Shown here: positions 1 through 7,990 of the stretch, one piece after another | How positions within the stretch are numbered: the first letter of the stretch is position 1 | How the letters are laid out: every line of letters starts with the position of its first letter | Origin: Candidatus Kuenenia stuttgartensis | GTDB lineage: Bacteria; Planctomycetota; Planctomycetia; Pirellulales; UBA1268 | NCBI GenBank assembly: GCA_943332855.1 | Contig: CALQRA010000026.1 | Location: 1 to 32,390, forward strand | Direction of reading: 5' to 3' | DNA length: 32,390 nt | Position numbers and translations under genes: made by a program | Notes under the pieces: generated by a model | Database searches by the model: none | Told to the model about the DNA's origin: nothing | The model's input: the letters and a program-made list of their open reading frames with translations, nothing else

Positions 1-1241
1 ACCGCGGAGAGCATCTCGAGGAAGTCGTCGCGCGAGACGCTCCCCGAGCAGGAACAGCTGACGAGGATCCCCCCCGGCTCGAGGAGATCGACCGCGACGC
101 GGTTGATGCGGTGGTAGGCCCGCAGGGCCTCTTCGATGGCGCCGCGGCTACGGGCGAACTTCGGCGGATCGAGGATCACCATCCCGAACTTCTCGCCGGC
201 GGCGGCCAGGCTGTCGATCCGCCCGAAGGCGTCGGCCGTCTCCACCGTGACGTTCGCCGCGCCGTTGAAGTCGGCGTTGGCCCGGGCCAGTGCCGTCGCC
301 TTGGCGCTGCCGTCGACGGCGAGCACGTTCCTGGCCGAGCCGGTGATGGCGCAGGTGACGGCGAAGCCGCCGGAGTAGCAGAACAGATCGAGGACGCGGC
401 GGTCGCGGGCGAGGAGCGCGGCGGCGCGGCGGTTCTCACGCTGGTCGAGGTAGAAGCCGGTCTTCTGCCCCTCCGTCAGATCGACGCCCCAGGAGAGGCT
501 CCCCTCGCGGATGAAGACCGGCCCTTCCGGAGCGGTGCCGCGGATGACCCGGTCGGGGAGATGGAGCCCCTCGAGCTTGGAAAGGCCCCGGTCGGCGCCC
601 CGCAGAAGGATCCCGGCCGGTTTCACAGTTGCTTCGAGAGCGTCGCAGATCGCGTCGAGGCGACCTGCCATAGCCAGGCTCGTCACCTGAATGGCGAGAT
701 GGTCGCCATAGCGATCGACGATCAGCCCGGAGAGATCGTCTCCTTCGCTGTTGATCAGCCGCGCGGCACCGGAGCGGTCGTCGAGCCCCAGCGTCCGGCG
801 GAGGGCGATGGCAGCATCGATCCGCGATCGCCAGAAGGGGGCGTCGAGCGGCACGTCGGATTCAAAGGCGTAGAGCCTGACGCGAAGCCGGCTCGAGGCA
901 TTCCAGATCCCGCGGGCGATGAACCGCCCCTCGTGCGTGGCCAGATCGACGACATCGCCGTCGGCGGGGGTGCCTTCGATGCGGTCGATGGCGGTGTCGA
1001 GCACCCAAGGATGGCGCCCGAAGAACGGTCGCGCCCGCTTCGCCTTCACCAGCACCGTCGCCGCGGGAAGGCCGGGTTCGTCGGCGGCGCGGGCCGCCGG
1101 CGGTGGGGGTGGCTCCACGGAGGGGCTGTCATCGCGACGGCGCCCCTCAGGGGCGGAGTCACTCCGATGGCGCTGGTCTTTGGCATCGTGCCGTGGGCCC
1201 GATCCCGGCTTCCTGCCGGGGCGGCGCCTGCCTTCAGGCAT
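1..1241 (-). CDS. RlmI-like class I SAM-dependent 23S rRNA methyltransferase (3' end cut by window)
   Basis: Translation of the minus strand gives an open frame that runs off the left edge, so the C-terminus is missing; about 413 residues are visible. After a basic, proline-rich, low-complexity N-terminus of about 50 residues comes a PUA-like segment (ARPFFGRHPWVLD), then EGQKTGFYLDQREN, the SAM-binding motif VLDLFCYSGGFAV, motif IV VILDPPKFA and the cysteine motif SCSCSGSV. This order is typical of the RlmI/RlmK-type rRNA large-subunit methyltransferases, which make 5-methylcytosine in 23S rRNA. The ATG at 1241 overlaps the stop of the upstream transporter gene by 8 bases, suggesting translational coupling. 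The true start could be later, since the N-terminal extension is unusual. The family is clear; the exact target cytosine is inferred. Confidence 0.85.
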   Translation of the reverse strand, partial: MPEGRRRPGRKPGSGPRHDAKDQRHRSDSAPEGRRRDDSPSVEPPPPPAARAADEPGLPAATVLVKAKRARPFFGRHPWVLDTAIDRIEGTPADGDVVDLATHEGRFIARGIWNASSRLRVRLYAFESDVPLDAPFWRSRIDAAIALRRTLGLDDRSGAARLINSEGDDLSGLIVDRYGDHLAIQVTSLAMAGRLDAICDALEATVKPAGILLRGADRGLSKLEGLHLPDRVIRGTAPEGPVFIREGSLSWGVDLTEGQKTGFYLDQRENRRAAALLARDRRVLDLFCYSGGFAVTCAITGSARNVLAVDGSAKATALARANADFNGAANVTVETADAFGRIDSLAAAGEKFGMVILDPPKFARSRGAIEEALRAYHRINRVAVDLLEPGGILVSCSCSGSVSRDDFLEMLSA

Positions 1242-3756
1242 GCACGACCTGCTTCGCCTGACCGGGGAGGACATGGGGGGGAGAAAGTTCGTCGCTCCCC
1301 GCATCCTCCTTCACAGTCGTCCGGCCGTTGCGCCGGGCCTTGTTGCGCTCGATCCGCAGCACGCTCCAACTGAAGACGGCTCCCAAGGGGCCGGAGAGGA
1401 GGGCGGGCATGAAGACGAGGTTGCCGACCAAGGCGATCGTGAGCATCGCGAGCATCATGTAGCCGAAACGCTGCGTCGGGCCGAACGGCGAGAGCGAGAA
1501 CACCGACAGGCCGATGCCGATCACGCCCCAGCTTTGGTACATCGCGCGGGCACAGCCCTTGTAGGCGAGCATCGTCGCCTGTTTGCGGTCGAGCCCGTCG
1601 GCGATCCCGCGGCGGAACCAGAGCATGAAGTGGACGACGTCGTCGACGGTCACGCCCAGCGCCACGCTCGGCGCCATCACCGTGCCGATGTCAATGAGGA
1701 GATGGCCGTCGGCATAGGCCTTGAGGAGGTGGTTGCCCCAGCCCATCGCCCCGAACACCATCACCGCCGGGAAGGCGGCGGGGAGGAGAAGAACGAGGCC
1801 CGCCGACGTCGCCCGGCAGAGGAGGATCATGACCGCGACGATGATCGCGAAGTCCCAGATGAAACCGATTTTGAGACCGTCGAGGAGCGAGTGCTGGGCC
1901 TTGTAGACCAGCGGCACCAGCCCCGTGTAATCGACCGTAACGCCATCGATCCCCTTCTCGGTCATCCTGGCGAGGATCGGGTCGATCTTCGTCTGGAGAT
2001 CGGCCTTGAAATCGGCGTAGTCGACCTCCTTGACGGCGCTGACGCGGGCGCTGATCCGCCACAGTTCCTGCTCGCGGCCGTCGTCGAGAACGGCGTCGCG
2101 GAGGTAGTCGCCGGCGAGGAAGTCCTCACGGTGGGCCAAGAGCCGCCGATTGAGAACGTTGCGCTTCGTCCGGGCGCCGAGGCCGAAGGCCCGGGCCGCC
2201 GCCCCGCCGATTCCCTCGCCGCCGTCGCCGGTCTCGAGGCTGCGGCCGAAGGTGACGGTGGAGAGCGAGCTTCCCACCTCGGCGAGCCCACCGATCTCCG
2301 ACTGGATCTCGCCGACGAGCTCCATTCGCTCGAGGAAATTGAGCGGGCAGGTTTTTTGGTCGATGCGGACGAGGATCTCCATCGGCACCAGCGGTCCGAG
2401 ATGGGACTCGAGCCAGCGGTAATCCTCGCGGATCCGCGCCTTGGGGGAAAACAATCGCATCAGCTGGACGCTGCTCTCCACCTTCGTCATCCCGTAGCCG
2501 ACGCCGGCCATCACAAGGAGGCAGGCGACGGTAACGAGGCCGTTGTTCCGCGTGACCCACTCGCCGGCACGCCACCAGCGGCTGTTCTCCATCGAGCCGA
2601 GATCGGTCCCCTCGCCTTCGTCAGTCGAATTACCAACGAGGTTGGGGGGGAAAAGCTCGAGGGCGGCGGGCATGAAGAAGACGAGGATCAGGAAGCTCAC
2701 CACCACGCCGACAGCCGAGAAGATGCCGAACATCCGGATCGGCACCAGCTCGCTGACGGCCAGCGTGGCTAGGCCGATGGCCGTCGTGCCGGTGGCCAGC
2801 GACAGCGGCAGGAGGGCGTGATGGACCGAGCGTCCGGCCGCCCCCTCTTGGATGCCGGTCTCGGCGATCTGGTCGCGGTAGTAGTTGGCCAGATGGATCG
2901 CCCCGCTCGTGGTGGCGACGTACACCAGCGACGGCATCGTGAGGAGGATCGCATCGACGGGGTAGCCCGAATACCAGACCACCGCGAGGCTCGCGAACAT
3001 GCTGTAGACGCCGGAAGCGAGCACGAGACCGACCAGCAGTTTGCTCTTCAGGCTCCACCAGCTGACGAAAAACCCGACGACGAGTGAGAGACCGAAGAGG
3101 ATCGTGACGCTCGTCTGTCCGGCCTTGTCGATCGAAACGTTGTCGACCGGCGGGCCACCCATGTGAAGGGTAGCGGCCGGGATGCCGCATTCCTTCGTCG
3201 CCACTTCCTGGATCGTATCGATGGCGCCATGGAGATTGGCGCGGGCGGTGTCGGAGAGCGTGAGGACGAGGCAGGTCTGGCGCAGCTCAGGATCGTCGGG
3301 GAGCGATTCGCCCGTGGTCGACTTCGGCGGCGCACCGATGATCGCCCCAGTGAGACGTTCGATCGCCTCCTCGCGGTCGAGGTTGAGTGGTTCGGCCATC
3401 ATCAAGTCGACGGCCCGCGGACCGGTCTGGGCTGACTTGTAGTAAAGCGGCCGATCGATGCGCGAGGCTTCCTCCGGCGGGGGGAGGAGTTTCTTCGCCA
3501 GCAACTCGAGCCTGGGGTCGGCCATCGTGCAGCCGTCCCACGAGACGAGGATGAACTCCTCGCCGGCAAAATTGCGGCGGAAGAACCGGTAGACCTGTGT
3601 CTCCGGGTATTCCAGCGGCAGCCAACCCTTGACGTCGTTGCGGTTGTTCCCTTTTGCCTTCACCGCCCCCACTAACACCAGTGGCAGCAGGAACAGCAGG
3701 ACCGCCATGATCGCGACGCTGTACCGCTGATAGAAGTTGTTGCGGGAGTGCGTCAT
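1234..3756 (-). CDS. MMPL/RND-family transporter
   Basis: This protein of about 840 residues has the two-fold RND layout. A first membrane helix lies near residues 13-33, followed by a large periplasmic loop, a bundle of about five helices (from VTILFGLSLVVGFF to FLILVFFMPAALELF), a second single helix (GLVTVACLLVMAGVGYG), a second periplasmic loop, and a second bundle (from IGFIWDFAIIVAVMILL onward). The motif GVTVDDVVHFMLWFRRG is the sterol-sensing/MMPL transmembrane-4-type segment whose acidic residues carry protons in the family. The substrate is unknown; MMPL proteins move lipids or hydrophobic compounds across the inner membrane. A GTG at 3759 sits directly before the ATG at 3756; I use the ATG, though neither has a clear ribosome-binding site. 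The gene overlaps the downstream methyltransferase by 8 bases. Confidence 0.88.
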   Translation of the reverse strand: MTHSRNNFYQRYSVAIMAVLLFLLPLVLVGAVKAKGNNRNDVKGWLPLEYPETQVYRFFRRNFAGEEFILVSWDGCTMADPRLELLAKKLLPPPEEASRIDRPLYYKSAQTGPRAVDLMMAEPLNLDREEAIERLTGAIIGAPPKSTTGESLPDDPELRQTCLVLTLSDTARANLHGAIDTIQEVATKECGIPAATLHMGGPPVDNVSIDKAGQTSVTILFGLSLVVGFFVSWWSLKSKLLVGLVLASGVYSMFASLAVVWYSGYPVDAILLTMPSLVYVATTSGAIHLANYYRDQIAETGIQEGAAGRSVHHALLPLSLATGTTAIGLATLAVSELVPIRMFGIFSAVGVVVSFLILVFFMPAALELFPPNLVGNSTDEGEGTDLGSMENSRWWRAGEWVTRNNGLVTVACLLVMAGVGYGMTKVESSVQLMRLFSPKARIREDYRWLESHLGPLVPMEILVRIDQKTCPLNFLERMELVGEIQSEIGGLAEVGSSLSTVTFGRSLETGDGGEGIGGAAARAFGLGARTKRNVLNRRLLAHREDFLAGDYLRDAVLDDGREQELWRISARVSAVKEVDYADFKADLQTKIDPILARMTEKGIDGVTVDYTGLVPLVYKAQHSLLDGLKIGFIWDFAIIVAVMILLCRATSAGLVLLLPAAFPAVMVFGAMGWGNHLLKAYADGHLLIDIGTVMAPSVALGVTVDDVVHFMLWFRRGIADGLDRKQATMLAYKGCARAMYQSWGVIGIGLSVFSLSPFGPTQRFGYMMLAMLTIALVGNLVFMPALLSGPLGAVFSWSVLRIERNKARRNGRTTVKEDAGSDELSPPHVLPGQAKQVVHA

Positions 3757-3980
3757 CACGCCGTTGATGCTCGGGGCCGAGGGACGGGCAGAAGTTCAGG
3801 ATGCGCTGTCCGAACACGCAACCGTACAGGGCAAAGGCGCGCCAGTCCATATCGCTCGCCCCCGCCGAATCGGAGTTCTGAAGCCATCGACCGAGCGCAA
3901 GTGTTTTGGAGCGAAGAACTTCCGTCGCACGCAGGGTCTTCCCAGCCGGCACAGTCAGCGTGTCTTGCCAGTGAGAAAAT

Positions 3981-4006
3981 GGAGAAAAAGGGCCTGTTTG
4001 CCCTTC
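3981..4006 (-). terminator. Rho-independent terminator after the CDGSH gene
   Basis: Read on the minus strand just after the TGA of the CDGSH gene, AAGGGC (4005-4000) pairs with GCCCTT (3993-3988) around a 6-base loop and is followed by TTTCT. This is a compact intrinsic terminator and separates the CDGSH group from the MMPL transporter gene. Confidence 0.7.
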
Positions 4007-4366
4007 TCAAGGGGGGTTTCGTTTGTGTTCGTCCAGGGGCCCAGTCGGGGTCTGGTCCGCGCTCGGCACGTCCGGGGCGGAGGGAGAGGGAGCGATCTGT
4101 CGGGCCGTAAACGGGATCGTTTTGTGCGCCCCGTCGCAGAAAGGCTTTCGGGCGGAGTGGCCACAGCGGCAGAGGGCCAGCGGTCGGCCGTCGTCGGGGA
4201 GCGGGTGCTCCCCCCCTTCGTGGTCGGTCACGCGCAGGCTGAGGCCGAGATCGTAACAGTCGGGGGAAAGTTCCACGACGAGCGGGCCATCGATCCGGCA
4301 GCGGATCGTCACGCTCCGCGGTGGGAGCGGCCGCTGCGGGGGGCGGGGAGCGTCGCCGTGGCTCAT
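4007..4366 (-). CDS. CDGSH iron-sulfur domain protein
   Basis: A 119-residue protein. Cys66, Cys68, Cys77 and His81 are spaced C-x-C-x8-C-x3-H within LCRCGHSARKPFCDGAH, the exact ligand pattern of CDGSH [2Fe-2S] domains, with CDGAH in place of CDGSH. The first 60 residues contain a beta-rich stretch, and the last 35 are proline-rich and probably disordered. Bacterial CDGSH proteins are small redox or cluster-transfer proteins; the partner here is unknown. The start overlaps the stop of the upstream membrane-protein gene as ATGA (4363-4366), so the two are probably co-translated. An intrinsic terminator follows at once. Confidence 0.88.
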   Translation of the reverse strand: MSHGDAPRPPQRPLPPRSVTIRCRIDGPLVVELSPDCYDLGLSLRVTDHEGGEHPLPDDGRPLALCRCGHSARKPFCDGAHKTIPFTARQIAPSPSAPDVPSADQTPTGPLDEHKRNPP

Positions 4367-4761
4367 GGCGCCGGCGGGGTCTGGGGAAGGCGGTCGACGG
4401 TCTCGGCGCCGGTGTCGGCCGTGGTCCCCTCCTCAGCGCCAACGCCCGGTCCCAATTCGTTCGGGGAGGGGGGGCGGAACCCGACCGGGGCCGGTGGCGG
4501 CGGGGCGGCCGGCCGGCGCGCCGCCAGGGCGACATTCACCACCACGGCGAAGACCACCCCGGCGAGGAGGGCGGCGGCAAAGCCTCCCCACAGCCATCCG
4601 GAGGGGGGAGGTGGCGTGGTGCCACCGAGGTCCTCGCGCGCCTCGGCCACCTCCTCGGCGACCCGGTCCGATTCGAGGCGCTTCCATTCGACGCCGACGG
4701 CCAATTCGTCGGCTTTTGACGCGGCGGCGGGCGTTCCCGGCGGGGTGGGGCGCTGGTTCAT
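4363..4761 (-). CDS. Small single-pass membrane protein, function unknown
   Basis: A 132-residue protein with no family I recognise. Residues 1-50 are polar with a charged, probably helical stretch (VEWKRLESDRVAEEVAEARED). One strong transmembrane helix spans about residues 56-80 (WLWGGFAAALLAGVVFAVVV), followed by an Arg-Arg and a proline-rich tail of about 50 residues. It has no signal-peptide cleavage site or lipobox that I can see. It overlaps the CDGSH gene by 4 bases, which supports it as a real gene in a two-gene unit. Its 5' region carries an unusual 12-base tandem repeat. The downstream Arg-Arg would favour the C-terminal tail inside, but the topology is not certain. Confidence 0.6.
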   Translation of the reverse strand: MNQRPTPPGTPAAASKADELAVGVEWKRLESDRVAEEVAEAREDLGGTTPPPPSGWLWGGFAAALLAGVVFAVVVNVALAARRPAAPPPPAPVGFRPPSPNELGPGVGAEEGTTADTGAETVDRLPQTPPAP

Positions 4762-4776
4762 GGCGGGACCTGGGGA

Positions 4777-4833
4777 GAGAACTTGAGCGAGAACTTGAGC
4801 GAGAACTTGAGCGAGAACTTGAGCGAGAACTTG
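4777..4833. repeat. Tandem repeat of a 12-base unit, about 4.7 copies
   Basis: The unit gagaacttgagc occurs at 4777-4788, 4789-4800, 4801-4812 and 4813-4824, then a partial copy from 4825. The copies are identical. The array lies 16 bases upstream of the start codon of the small membrane-protein gene (minus strand), between it and the end of lgt. Because the unit is a multiple of three it keeps frames open on both strands (KFSL or ENLS repeats), but no recognisable gene uses them. Confidence 0.9.
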
Positions 4834-4845
4834 GGGAAAGCCGCT

Positions 4846-4859
4846 TCACCGATCGGTGA
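4846..4859. promoter_or_regulatory. Perfect 14-base palindrome upstream of the 12-base repeats
   Basis: TCACCGATCGGTGA is a perfect inverted repeat with no spacer. It lies 30 bases past the lgt stop codon and just upstream of the tandem repeats that precede the small membrane-protein gene. It could be an operator or part of a hairpin; no T-run follows, so it is not a standard terminator. Confidence 0.35.
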
Positions 4860-4888
4860 GAGGAGTCTGCCTGCCGGGATGACGTCCG

Positions 4889-5971
4889 TCAAAGCCGCCC
4901 CCCGGCACCGATCCCTCCCGGGCCATCGGGGGTGCCGTCCCAGGGGTGCCGCGGAGGTTGCCGGCCGATCCACCACCACAGTCCTCCCGCCAGGCTGATG
5001 AGGATGAGCGCCACGACCTGGGAAATCGAGAATGGCGTGCCAAGGGCGGGGGCCTCGTCGATCCGGATCATCTCGAGCAGAAAGCGTGAGATCGGGTGAA
5101 GCGTGAGCACGAGGGCGAACACGGCGCCGTCACGTTTCGCAAGCGGGGTGAAGGCGACCGCCAGCCAGGCGAGGATCGCGGCGTCGACCGTCGCGTAGAG
5201 CTGGGCCGGATGGATGGGGAGGCTCCAAGGGCGGGCCCCTGCCGGCAGCAGCGGGATCAGCCCCCGCGCCGCCTGATCGAGCCAGGGAGGGCTGTCCGGG
5301 GGGAAGCGGACGGCCCAGGGAAGATCACAGGGGCCGCCGAAGCAGCAGCCATTCAGGAAACAGCCGATCCGGCCGATGGCCAGGCCGAGGAGCAGGCCCG
5401 GCGCGATGCAGTCGGCCAGGCGGGGCAGCGACAGGCCACGCCGCACCGAGAATCGCCACGCCGCCAGCGCGGCAGTGGGGATCGACCCGAACACCGTCAG
5501 CCCCCCGGCGGCGACATTGAGCACGCCGGGGAGCCCTGCCAGCAGGCTCCGCCCCGGCGGGAAGAACTGATCGTGGTATTCGATCACATGGAACAACCGG
5601 GCACCGACGATGCCCCACAGAAAGACCTCGAGCCCGAGGGCGAGGATCGTGTCGGCATCGTAGCCGGCGCGGCGGCCGCGGAGGATCGACAGCCACGTTC
5701 CCGCCGCCGCCGCGAGGAGGAGCATCACGCCGTAGCCGCGCACCGGCACCCCCGCACCGTCGTCGAGCGCGGGGAGCAACCACAGGATCATCGCGCCGGC
5801 CAGTGCCAACGGGAGCCCGAGCCCCAGCAGCGCCTCACGGGGGCCGGTCCTTCGCCAGGCGATGCACAGCCCAACCAGACCGGCCACGGCCCAGACGGCC
5901 AGGAGCAGACCCCGGCCGAAGACCGGCAGTCCGCCGAGATGCGCGGGGAGATGGAAGAGGGTGGAGTGCAC
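4889..5971 (-). CDS. lgt: Lgt-like prolipoprotein diacylglyceryl transferase, cysteine-rich variant
   Basis: About 360 residues with at least seven hydrophobic helices. The signature region reads GRIGCFLNGCCFGGP followed by DLPWAVRFP, and later HPAQLYATVDA and RFLLEMIRIDE, in the order seen in Lgt, the inner-membrane enzyme that moves diacylglycerol from phosphatidylglycerol to the lipobox cysteine of prolipoproteins. Differences from classic Lgt are clear: the GRIGNF asparagine is cysteine, and the FHGG histidine region reads VFGS. The N-terminus carries additional hydrophobic segments. I chose the GTG at 5971 (then HSTLFHLPAH) because upstream sequence belongs to panC in another frame. The gene lies in a minus-strand run with panC and the folK fusion. 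It may be a paralogue rather than the main Lgt. Confidence 0.75.
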   Translation of the reverse strand: MHSTLFHLPAHLGGLPVFGRGLLLAVWAVAGLVGLCIAWRRTGPREALLGLGLPLALAGAMILWLLPALDDGAGVPVRGYGVMLLLAAAAGTWLSILRGRRAGYDADTILALGLEVFLWGIVGARLFHVIEYHDQFFPPGRSLLAGLPGVLNVAAGGLTVFGSIPTAALAAWRFSVRRGLSLPRLADCIAPGLLLGLAIGRIGCFLNGCCFGGPCDLPWAVRFPPDSPPWLDQAARGLIPLLPAGARPWSLPIHPAQLYATVDAAILAWLAVAFTPLAKRDGAVFALVLTLHPISRFLLEMIRIDEAPALGTPFSISQVVALILISLAGGLWWWIGRQPPRHPWDGTPDGPGGIGAGGRL

Positions 5972-6020
5972 GGTGGCAGGGTTTCGGGCGGCGGCGGCGG
6001 CCGCAGGGAACGGGAACGCT

Positions 6021-6887
6021 TCAGGGGCGCGGTGGCAGGAGAAGGTTGTCGAGGAGGCGCGTGGTGCCGACGTGGCCGGCGACGAGGGCGACGGCGGCGG
6101 CGCCCGGCCGGGGGGGAGCAAGCGATTCCGGATCGACCACCCGCGCGTAATCGACCGTGACGTCGCGGGCGCGGAGGGCGGCTCGGATCGCCTCCTCAAC
6201 CAGCGCCACCTCATCGCCTGCCTGCCAGCGCCGGGCCGCCGACTCGAGCCCTTCGTGGAGCGCCACCGCCCGCCGGCGCTCGGCGGGGGAGAGGTAGGCA
6301 TTGCGCGAGCTCATCGCCAGGCCGTCGGGCTCGCGGACGGTGGGGCAGACCTCGATGGCGATCGGGATCGCGAGGTCGGCGACCATCCGGCGGATGACGA
6401 CACTCTGCTGCCAGTCCTTCGCGCCGAAGTAGGCGGCATCGGCGGGGGCAACGTTGAACAGCCAGCAGACGACCGTGGCCACACCGGCGAAGTGCCCCGG
6501 ACGGATCGCCCCCTCGAAGTCGGCCGCGGGAGCGGCAACGACGACGCTCGTGGCATGGCCGGCGGGGAAAGCGGTGGACGCCTCCGGCACGAACACCCAC
6601 CGCGCCCCGCTGGCCCCCAGCAGCGCCAGGTCGGCAGGGAGCGTTCGCGGGTAGCGGGCCAGGTCCTCACGGGGGCCGAACTGCTTCGGGTTGACGAAGA
6701 TCGAGACGACGACATCGTCGCACTCCACGGCGGCGCGCTCGACGAGGCTGGCGTGGCCGGCGTGGAGCGCGCCCATCGTCGGCACGAAGCCGACCCGTCG
6801 GCCGGCGCGGCGCGCGGCGAGGATCGTGTCGCGCATCAGGCGGGGCTCGGCCACGACGACCGGTGCCGGCGCGGAGGGGGTGTTCAT
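6021..6887 (-). CDS. panC: Pantothenate synthetase (pantoate-beta-alanine ligase)
   Basis: A 288-residue protein matching PanC in length and motifs. FVPTMGALHAGHASLV carries the nucleotide-binding HxGH (residues about 34-49); VSIFVNPKQFGPREDLARYP is the pantoate-binding strand; FNVAPADAAYFGAKDWQQ and DGLAMSSRNAYLSP (KMSKS-like loop) follow. The enzyme joins pantoate and beta-alanine using ATP in coenzyme A synthesis, in the cytoplasm. The ATG at 6887 overlaps the TGA of the folK-type gene (ATGA, 6884-6887), so the two are translated together. The lgt-like gene starts 50 bases downstream. Confidence 0.95.
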   Translation of the reverse strand: MNTPSAPAPVVVAEPRLMRDTILAARRAGRRVGFVPTMGALHAGHASLVERAAVECDDVVVSIFVNPKQFGPREDLARYPRTLPADLALLGASGARWVFVPEASTAFPAGHATSVVVAAPAADFEGAIRPGHFAGVATVVCWLFNVAPADAAYFGAKDWQQSVVIRRMVADLAIPIAIEVCPTVREPDGLAMSSRNAYLSPAERRRAVALHEGLESAARRWQAGDEVALVEEAIRAALRARDVTVDYARVVDPESLAPPRPGAAAVALVAGHVGTTRLLDNLLLPPRP

Positions 6888-7990
6888 CCCGTCGCCTCCA
6901 CCGCGGCGATTGCCTCGTCGATGGCCCGGCCGAGGTCGTCCGCCCCGACGACGACGACGGCCAGCGGTCCGTCGCCACCGCGCGTCCCGCACCGGAGGCG
7001 CGCCAGGAGCTGCTCCTGGAGGCGCACGAGACCGGCCGTCAGATCGCTCCCCGTGCTCCCCGTGCTCCCCAGCTCGGCGTCGAGGTTCGGAGCCTCCTTG
7101 CGGCCGGCGGCGTGGAAGGCGACCCGTTCGGCGAGGGCTTCCGGCGAGGCCCGCAGCAGGATGGCGACATGTGGTGCCACCGTCGAGGCCGACGCCGCGC
7201 CATAGTCGGCCTGGAATCGCTCCAGGGCCGACGGGGCGAGTGCGTCCTCGGCAGCCACCAGGAGCGTTCCGAGCCAGTAGTCGGTGACGGTGTCGTGCGG
7301 ATCGTTGGGCCAGCTGGCAGTCTCCAGCGCCGCGGCGCAGGCCGAGAGCGCGTCGCTCCACGGTTCGGTGGCGGCGACGCCGGAGCGGGAGGGCTTCCAA
7401 GGGAGCGCCCGTGGGGCATGGACGAGGCGCGCCAGCGTGGCATCGGCGATGGCGCCGGCCACCTCGACCGCCCCCGCCCCCGGCACGCCGACGACGGCCA
7501 CATGGAGGTGAGGGTGAGAGATGTTGTCGAGGAGCTCACGGAGGCTGCCGCCGGAGAGAGGGTGGCGGAGGTCCGGGGCAATCTCGACGGCAGGCTCGAG
7601 CACGAACCGGCGCGTCGTCATCCGCGGGTGGGGGATCGTCAAGGCGGCGCCGGCGACGAGGCTGTCTTCGAGCACGAGTTGGTCATAAAGAAGGATGTCG
7701 AGATCGAGCGTCCGCGGGCCCCAGCGCTCCGTCCGGTCACGGTGGAGCGTGTTCTCGACCGCGGCGAGCACGCCGAGGAGCTCGTGCGGCCCGAGCTCCG
7801 TCTCGACCAGGCAGGCACCGTTGAGGAACGGGGCCTGATCGGGAGGGCCACCGATCGGCCTGGTCTCGCGGTGTCGGCTCACCGCCCGCAGCGTGATGCC
7901 GGGCATCACGCCAAGGAGCTCGATGGCGCGATCGAGTTGTTCGCGCCGGGCCCCCTGATTGGAACCGCATCCGATCAGGCAGCAGGCCAT
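6884..7990 (-). CDS. folK: FolK (HPPK) fused to a degenerate P-loop kinase-like domain
   Basis: Residues 1-160 are a complete 6-hydroxymethyl-7,8-dihydropterin pyrophosphokinase: LIGCGSNQG, RDRTERWGPRTLDLDILLYD and IPHPRMTTRRFVLEPAVEI. This enzyme makes the activated pterin for folate synthesis. Residues about 180-368 form a second domain that looks like a deoxynucleoside-kinase fold. It starts with a strand and glycine loop (VAVVGVPGAGAVEVAG) where the Walker A lysine and Ser/Thr are missing, and has ILLRASPEALAERV like the LID-adjacent segment of those kinases. A short 9-base tandem repeat (about 7048-7075) encodes GSTGSTGS. The ATG at 7990 fits FolK N-termini. The second domain is probably non-catalytic. 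The gene is coupled to panC, so two vitamin pathways share one transcript. Confidence 0.85.
   Translation of the reverse strand: MACCLIGCGSNQGARREQLDRAIELLGVMPGITLRAVSRHRETRPIGGPPDQAPFLNGACLVETELGPHELLGVLAAVENTLHRDRTERWGPRTLDLDILLYDQLVLEDSLVAGAALTIPHPRMTTRRFVLEPAVEIAPDLRHPLSGGSLRELLDNISHPHLHVAVVGVPGAGAVEVAGAIADATLARLVHAPRALPWKPSRSGVAATEPWSDALSACAAALETASWPNDPHDTVTDYWLGTLLVAAEDALAPSALERFQADYGAASASTVAPHVAILLRASPEALAERVAFHAAGRKEAPNLDAELGSTGSTGSDLTAGLVRLQEQLLARLRCGTRGGDGPLAVVVVGADDLGRAIDEAIAAVEATG

Noticed and set aside
919..2772. A 617-codon plus-strand frame opposite the methyltransferase and MMPL genes
   Set aside because: The minus strand carries well-defined family motifs; the plus frame is rich in Arg, Glu, His and Ala without a fold pattern.
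5862..7205. A 447-codon plus-strand frame opposite lgt, panC and folK
   Set aside because: It is the shadow of panC and folK, whose motifs are unambiguous.
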